Assembly: GCA_020634795.1 (NCBI GenBank)
Contig: JACKAZ010000007.1
Coordinates: forward strand, 62,001-126,000
From: Ardenticatenales bacterium
GTDB taxonomy: Bacteria > Chloroflexota > Anaerolineae > Ardenticatenales > Ardenticatenaceae
Direction: 5' to 3'
DNA: 64,000 nt
Shown here: in pieces, positions 59,738 through 64,000 of the stretch
Position numbering within the stretch: the stretch's first letter is position 1
Layout: every line of letters starts with the position of its first letter
The notes under the pieces: model-generated
What the model saw: only the letters and a program-made list of their open reading frames with translations
Databases searched by the model: none
Told to the model about the DNA's origin: nothing
Position numbers and translations under genes: made by a program

Positions 59738-60794
59738 TAGGAGTTACGCAGTTGACGATAAATAGGAAGGTAGATAGACTGCAAGTATGAATGAAGCAAA
59801 AGTAGACGCAGAAGACTATATCCAGTTCTTGATCGGTTCGCTCGGACAAGCCACAGCGACCGAAGCAGCTCGTACGCATCCGTCCGCCGCAGAAGGAGGG
59901 CCAGCGCATGACGCCTACACGCGTCTGCTAAATCGGATCGAATCGGATGGAGAGGCGCTTTGGGGCGAAGTGGCCAATTGGGTCGAGTTGGATTCAGGAA
60001 TCCTTGTGCTTGATGATAGTACCCTCGACAAGCCCTATGCTAAAGCCATGGAGTTGGTCGGCTATCACTGGTCAGGCAAACACAAACGGGTGGTCAAAGG
60101 AATCAATCTCATCAGTTTGCTCTGGACTGATGGTGCGGCACGTCTGCCGTGCGACTTGCGTATCTACGACAAGGCGAACGATGGCCTGACCAAGAATGAC
60201 CACTTCAGAGATATGCTCACCGCCGCCGCTGAACGGGGCTTTTCGCCTGAGATGGTCGCTTTTGACAGCTGGTATAGTAGTCTTGACAACTTGAAATTGC
60301 TGCGTGACTTGGGATGGAGATGGCTCACCCGCCTCAAGAAGAACCGGCTGGTCGATCCGGATGGAGCGGGTAATCGTCAACTGCAAGAGCTTGAGTTGCG
60401 TGCCAACGGCAGCAAGGTGCATCTCAAGGGATATGGCTGGATCATGGTATTTGAGCTGGTTGCCACGAACGGTGACATTGAATACTGGGCCACCAATGAT
60501 TTGAGTTTTACCCCCAAGCAGCGCACCGACTATGCCGCCGCTGCTTGGCAAGTTGAAGTCTATCATCGCGGTTTGAAGCAGCATACCGGTATTGAGCACT
60601 CTCAGCATCGCAAGGCAATTGCCCAGCGCAATCATATCGGCTTGGCAGTCAGAGCTTTTGTACGGCTAGAGATTCATCGTATTCGTACCGGTCTCTCTTG
60701 GTTTGAGGCCACTGCTCGCATTATTCGGGCTGCCATCACCGCCTATCTTAAGGACCCGCTTTATACTCTCTCTCCCCCAACTGCGTAACTCCTA
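59738..60794 (+). mobile_element. Complete insertion sequence with 17-bp terminal inverted repeats
   Basis: The 1057-bp element is bounded by perfect 17-bp inverted repeats TAGGAGTTACGCAGTTG (59738-59754) and its complement (60778-60794). The 6-bp sequence GGAGAA lies immediately outside both ends (59732-59737 and 60795-60800), consistent with target duplication. The single transposase gene ends inside the right repeat. The target seems to have been a GGAGAAT heptamer repeat. Confidence 0.9.
59787..60788 (+). CDS. DDE transposase (IS4/IS701-like)
   Basis: This 333-residue transposase, the only gene of the element, appears intact. DDE-type features are ILVLDDSTLDKPYAKAMELV with the first Asp, MVAFDSWYSSLDNLKLLRDL with the second, and WQVEVYHRGLKQHTGIEHSQ with the glutamate and the Y-(2)-R-like signature of IS4/IS701 families. 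The exact IS family needs a database. The intact frame, perfect terminal repeats and apparent target duplication suggest a recent insertion. Confidence 0.9.
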   Translation: MNEAKVDAEDYIQFLIGSLGQATATEAARTHPSAAEGGPAHDAYTRLLNRIESDGEALWGEVANWVELDSGILVLDDSTLDKPYAKAMELVGYHWSGKHKRVVKGINLISLLWTDGAARLPCDLRIYDKANDGLTKNDHFRDMLTAAAERGFSPEMVAFDSWYSSLDNLKLLRDLGWRWLTRLKKNRLVDPDGAGNRQLQELELRANGSKVHLKGYGWIMVFELVATNGDIEYWATNDLSFTPKQRTDYAAAAWQVEVYHRGLKQHTGIEHSQHRKAIAQRNHIGLAVRAFVRLEIHRIRTGLSWFEATARIIRAAITAYLKDPLYTLSPPTA

Positions 60795-60927
60795 GGAGAA
60801 TGGAGAATGGAGGGCATTGATATTCCGATGCGTTGTTAGACGGCCTAGGGCCGATGCGCCATGTACCCGTCTCATCGCTCTGCGGTGGGCAACAGCGCCT
60901 CGCTCACTCGATGGCGACTCGTTCCGC

Positions 60928-62277
60928 TCAACGTGAGGGGGGGATTGTTGCATTGGCCTCCGCCAACAACTGCTGGATGACCAATTCCGATTCCTCGTAT
61001 TTGCCCTCGCCGATGTGGAGGTAGCGGATGTTGCCCTCGGCGTCGATGAAGTAATGGGCGGGCCAATAGTGGTTATCGTAAGCCCGCCACGTTTTGAACT
61101 CGTTGTCTTGGGCCACGGGGTAGCCGATGCCATGTTCCGCCACCGCTTGCTCGACGTTGGCCGTTTCGTATTCGTAGGCGAATTCCGGCGTATGGACGCC
61201 GATCACCACGAAGCCCTCATCTTTGTACGTGTCGTACCACGTGGTGACGTAGGGCAGGGTGCGCTGACAGTTGATGCAGCCAAAGGTCCAGAATTCGACC
61301 AAGACCACTTTTCCCCGCAACGATTCGAGCGTCAGCGGCTCACTGTTGATCCAATGGGCGATCCCGCGCAGTTCCGGCGCAGGCCCCAACGTGTCGAGCG
61401 CCACGAGGGGCGTGGCCGTGGGCGCGGCGGGGGGCGGCGGGGGCAACGTGGCCGTCTGCGACGGTGAGTCGCCGCCCTGCGCCGCCGATGGCGTGGGGGC
61501 GGGCGCGGCAGGGGCCGTGCTTTCTGCAGGGCGTAAGCCGTCGAGTTGATCGGCGACCTGCGGCGATCGCTCCCATGCGGTCAGCCGGGTCGACCACGAC
61601 TCGGGTAGCAGATTTGCCGCCCAGCGGCTCGCGCTCTGGTCGACGTTAAGCGCGACGAGCAGCGCGGTCAGAATCATCACCAGACCAAAGGCACGCTGCA
61701 TCGGCAGTGGACGGCGTGCCAGCCCCTGGGTGCGCTGCACCAAGCTGCGACCCCCATATGCGATCCCCAACAACGGGAGCGCCGCCCCCACCGCATAGGC
61801 CACCACGACCGCCACCGCATTGGCCGTCACGCTCTGCGTGGCGGTCAGCGCGATGATCGCGGCGAGGATCGGCCCCGCACATGGCACCCAGAGCAGCCCC
61901 AAACTCAGCCCGATCAGCAGCCCTTGGCCCACGCCGTCGCCCGATGTTCGCGCGTGGGGCAGCCGCGTCGTCAGCCGACTCAGCGCCCGTTCGACCGCGC
62001 GATTCAGGGCGGGGATCAGCAGCGTCAGCCCCATCAGCCCAATGACGAAGACCGCTGCGCTGCGCAACGTGTTCGCCGAGAGAGCGAGGGTGCCGATCCA
62101 GCGGGCCAGCAAGAGTGTCGCCAGCGAGAAGCTGACGACCAGCCCGGCCACGATGCCCAAGGGGCGCCGACGGCCCCCCGCCGTCGAGGTCAGGACGATC
62201 GGTAGGAGCGGTAGGATACAGGGTGACAACACCGTCATCAGGCCCGAAAGGAGGGCGAAGGTGAGTAGAATGAGCAT
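60928..62277 (-). CDS. CcdA-type thiol transporter fused to a periplasmic thioredoxin domain
   Basis: The 449-residue protein starts with a CcdA/DsbD-like six-helix domain whose paired cysteines are in LMTVLSPCILPLLPIVLTST and LGLLWVPCAGPILAAI. A Pro/Ala/Thr-rich linker (about 240-285) leads to a TlpA/DipZ-like domain with VLVEFWTFGCINCQRTLPYV (active-site CINC) and YWPAHYFIDAEGN. It would pass electrons from cytosolic thioredoxin across the membrane to its own outer domain for disulfide reduction. The layout matches mycobacterial DipZ. ATG 62277 is chosen; homology begins at MLILLTFALLSGLMTV. Confidence 0.92.
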   Translation of the reverse strand: MLILLTFALLSGLMTVLSPCILPLLPIVLTSTAGGRRRPLGIVAGLVVSFSLATLLLARWIGTLALSANTLRSAAVFVIGLMGLTLLIPALNRAVERALSRLTTRLPHARTSGDGVGQGLLIGLSLGLLWVPCAGPILAAIIALTATQSVTANAVAVVVAYAVGAALPLLGIAYGGRSLVQRTQGLARRPLPMQRAFGLVMILTALLVALNVDQSASRWAANLLPESWSTRLTAWERSPQVADQLDGLRPAESTAPAAPAPTPSAAQGGDSPSQTATLPPPPPAAPTATPLVALDTLGPAPELRGIAHWINSEPLTLESLRGKVVLVEFWTFGCINCQRTLPYVTTWYDTYKDEGFVVIGVHTPEFAYEYETANVEQAVAEHGIGYPVAQDNEFKTWRAYDNHYWPAHYFIDAEGNIRYLHIGEGKYEESELVIQQLLAEANATIPPSR

Positions 62278-62449
62278 AGGATTAGCCTTGTCGTGAACGG
62301 GCAGAACGCTCCCGTTACTATCATGCACTTCCCTTACAAAGGTGTGACGCAGAAGACAGCGCGCAGAACGAAAAATGCGAAAGCGCATCGCCCCTGCCCC
62401 ATGCCATATCCCTAGACGAACTTGAACGGTTCAGTAACCCTCTGATCTG

Positions 62450-62458
62450 TGCTATACT
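62450..62458 (+). promoter_or_regulatory. Extended -10 promoter of carD
   Basis: TGC directly precedes TATACT, forming an extended -10 box 41 bases before the carD start. No well-spaced -35 box is seen. Confidence 0.5.
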
Positions 62459-62499
62459 GGATAAACATAATCACCCGCAGTTAGCGAAGGGGCAACGCC

Positions 62500-63009
62500 A
62501 TGGAATTCGAGGTGGGCGATCAAGTCATGCATCCCACACATGGCTTGGGCCAAATCACAGCCATCAAGCATATTGAACTGGTCGAGGGATTCGAGCATTA
62601 CTATGAAATCTCGATTCCGGAGGCCGCCCTCCAAATCAACATTCCGATGCGTAAAGCGGAGGAGTTGGGGCTACGCCCTATTATGAAAGAGACGCGGGTC
62701 GACAGGGTGCTGGAGACGTTGGCCGCGGCGCCGGAGGCGCTGAACGACCACTATCGCTCTCGTCAGGCTGATGTTGAAAGCAAGCTGCGGAGTGGTGACC
62801 CGATCGCGCTGGCCGAGGCGGTGCGCGATCTTCATCGGCGCAAGGTCGAGGATTCGTTGACGCGCCGCGACAGCCAACTGTTGCATGAAGCGGAAGAAAT
62901 GCTCGCGACCGAAATCTCGGCGACGATGGAGATGTCGCTGGAAGAGGCGTTGACGACTATTGAAGAGAGGTTGGACGCGCATCACGGCCCTGCAGAGCCG
63001 GGCGATTAG
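62500..63009 (+). CDS. carD: CarD-family RNA polymerase-interacting regulator
   Basis: The 169-residue protein has an N-terminal RNA polymerase-interaction (Tudor-like) domain, MEFEVGDQVMHPTHGLGQIT and EHYYEISIPEAALQINIPMR. A C-terminal helical domain follows with the family pattern LRSGDPIALAEAVRDLHRRK and SQLLHEAEEMLATEISATME. CarD stabilises open promoter complexes and in mycobacteria tunes rRNA transcription. Its length is typical. It is apparently monocistronic. Confidence 0.93.
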   Translation: MEFEVGDQVMHPTHGLGQITAIKHIELVEGFEHYYEISIPEAALQINIPMRKAEELGLRPIMKETRVDRVLETLAAAPEALNDHYRSRQADVESKLRSGDPIALAEAVRDLHRRKVEDSLTRRDSQLLHEAEEMLATEISATMEMSLEEALTTIEERLDAHHGPAEPGD

Positions 63010-63141
63010 CTTTGCGTCCTGCCTTGTAGATGTCTCGATCCCAGGAGCCATCTCCTCTGTGGCAAGAAGCCGGTCAAGGGTGATCAAGCATTATCGCCCC
63101 GTTAACCGCCCCCGCTATGCGATCCATGATCTTGCACACTT

Positions 63142-63169
63142 TTGACAAAGCCGTCTCCCCTCCTATAAT
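63142..63169 (+). promoter_or_regulatory. Consensus sigma-70 promoter for the tRNA
   Basis: A perfect TTGACA (63142-63147) and perfect TATAAT (63164-63169) are separated by 16 bases, 13 bases before the mature tRNA. This is the strongest promoter match in the window. Confidence 0.85.
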
Positions 63170-63181
63170 AGTTGTCAGCTC

Positions 63182-63253
63182 GCGGGTATAGTTCAGTGGT
63201 AGAACGCTAGCTTCCCAAGCTGGATGTCGGGAGTTCGAGTCTCCCTACCCGCT
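63182..63253 (+). tRNA. tRNA-Gly, anticodon CCC
   Basis: The 7-bp acceptor stem is GCGGGTA / TACCCGC. The D-arm is GTTC AGTGGTA GAAC. The anticodon stem is CTAGC / GCTGG (with a T-G pair), its loop is TTCCCAA giving anticodon CCC, and the T-arm is GGGAG TTCGAGT CTCCC. The terminal CCA is not encoded (TCT follows), so it is added after transcription. Confidence 0.97.
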
Positions 63254-63256
63254 CTG

Positions 63257-63285
63257 AAAGCCGCCAATAGGTGGCTTTTTTCTTT
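63257..63285 (+). terminator. Terminator after tRNA-Gly
   Basis: Stem AAAGCCGCC / GGTGGCTTT (one G-T pair) with an AATA loop is followed by TTTTCTTT, 3 bases after the tRNA and 25 bases before def. Partial readthrough into def is possible. Confidence 0.85.
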
Positions 63286-63309
63286 GATCGTACCGCGCCA
63301 AGAGATGCT

Positions 63310-63945
63310 ATGGCTGTTCGTAAAGTCCTACTGCTGCCCAAATACGAAAAGATTCTCCGCCGCAAAAGCCGCCCGGTGAAATCGGTGAACCGTTCGGTGC
63401 GGGCACTCGTGCGCGATCTGCGCGAGACGCTGGCCACCCAAGATGGCGTGGGTCTCGCCGCGCCGCAAATCGGTGTGTTGCAGCGCGTTTGCCTGGTGGT
63501 GCGTGGCACTGACGAGCAAGGGGAGAGCGTGGAGGGGCGTGAGCCGGAGGTCATTGCGCTGATCAACCCTGAAATTACGGCGCAGAGCCACGAGGTGGCG
63601 CGCGGCTACGACGGCTGTCTCTCTATTCCGGGATTGCAGGGCTATACCAACCGCCCCACCACGCTTCACGTGCGTGCGTTGGACGAAGTGGGCAACGTGA
63701 TCGACTATGAATTCACCGGCTTTGACGCTCGCGTCGCGGCCCACGAAATCGATCATCTGGACGGGGTGCTCTTTCTCGACCGGCTCGAGACGCTGGACGA
63801 TCTTTTCTATCTGGTCGACGGCCCAGACGAAGAGGAAGAAAAGGTGCGCATGTTGCCCTACTTGGAAGTGCATCCAGAATACCGCTTGATGCCCAACGAG
63901 CGCGAAGGGATGCCGACCCGAGGCGTGAAGACGATCATGGATTGA
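63310..63945 (+). CDS. def: Peptide deformylase
   Basis: This metalloenzyme removes the formyl group from new N termini and has 211 residues. Motif 1 GVGLAAPQIG is perfect. Motif 2, usually EGCLS, reads DGCLSIPG with the metal-ligand Cys intact. Motif 3 is HEIDHLDG with the HExxH histidines. An insertion of about 18 residues (RGTDEQGESVEGREPE) lies between motifs 1 and 2, and a tail of about 45 residues after motif 3 is longer than the E. coli form. The ATG at 63310 is preferred over an upstream in-frame start because homology begins at VRKVLLLPK. Confidence 0.95.
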   Translation: MAVRKVLLLPKYEKILRRKSRPVKSVNRSVRALVRDLRETLATQDGVGLAAPQIGVLQRVCLVVRGTDEQGESVEGREPEVIALINPEITAQSHEVARGYDGCLSIPGLQGYTNRPTTLHVRALDEVGNVIDYEFTGFDARVAAHEIDHLDGVLFLDRLETLDDLFYLVDGPDEEEEKVRMLPYLEVHPEYRLMPNEREGMPTRGVKTIMD

Positions 63946-63971
63946 GTGACAGTCTCTGCATCGAAAGAAGG

Positions 63972-63999
63972 AAGAGCGAGGTCCCCCCTCGCTCTTTTT
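63972..63999 (+). terminator. Rho-independent terminator after def
   Basis: A 10-bp perfect stem AAGAGCGAGG / CCTCGCTCTT with a TCCCC loop is followed by a T run that reaches the window end. Confidence 0.9.
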
Positions 64000-64000
64000 G

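Overview
This is a GC-rich bacterial chromosome segment with about 50 real genes. It carries one small insertion sequence, one tRNA and an unusually heavy load of short tandem repeats between genes. I read it as Chloroflexota-like with moderate confidence. The reasons are the Pro/Thr-rich linkers on exported proteins and lipoproteins, the lipoprotein-based sugar uptake, and the mix of menaquinone, carotenoid and beta-propeller genes. No 16S rRNA is present to settle the taxonomy.

Layout. 0-4 kb: the end of a membrane-anchored protein, then a sugar ABC transporter (two permeases and a binding lipoprotein). 4-9 kb: an NHL-repeat lipoprotein, divergent from an iron locus in which a membrane-anchored DtxR regulator with two FeoA domains precedes a FeoB split into G-domain and pore genes. 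A perfect inverted repeat overlaps the promoter of this locus. 9-13 kb: a broken four-helix-bundle gene and a crtP-cruA carotenoid pair. 13-21 kb: two unusual fusions (a membrane domain joined to a beta-propeller, and a di-heme peroxidase joined to a parallel beta-helix), an Asp-box exported protein and three Nudix hydrolases. 21-33 kb: a P-type ATPase relic, dnaE, and a tight operon of pfkA, menA, two GT39-like membrane proteins, an SRPBCC protein and a thioredoxin-like protein. 33-46 kb: a membrane Zn peptidase, a TolB-like propeller, a Fur/Zur - permease - TIGR03943-like metal locus, mutS, a homocysteine methyltransferase, miaB, a cyclophilin and a WecA/TagO-type transferase. 46-54 kb: a methyltransferase-like membrane protein, a double GNAT, an OmdA relic, an M30-like metallopeptidase, and a DUF2892-rhodanese-SulP group. 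54-64 kb: an SQR-like flavoprotein, two SDR proteins, an SLC13/RCK permease, the insertion sequence, a CcdA-TlpA fusion, carD, tRNA-Gly(CCC) and def.

The most striking signal is not a gene. Many intergenic gaps contain short tandem arrays with unit lengths of 7, 8, 9 or 14 bp in several sequence families. They often start at, or even encode, the stop codon of the neighbouring gene, or sit directly upstream of a start codon. A composite module with an identical 19-bp junction occurs at three separate loci. At one place an array begins exactly where a relic gene loses homology, and the insertion sequence has landed inside a 7-bp repeat. These resemble in spirit the short tandemly repeated repetitive sequences of filamentous cyanobacteria. 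The families, their mixing and their attachment to gene ends are what I would follow up first.
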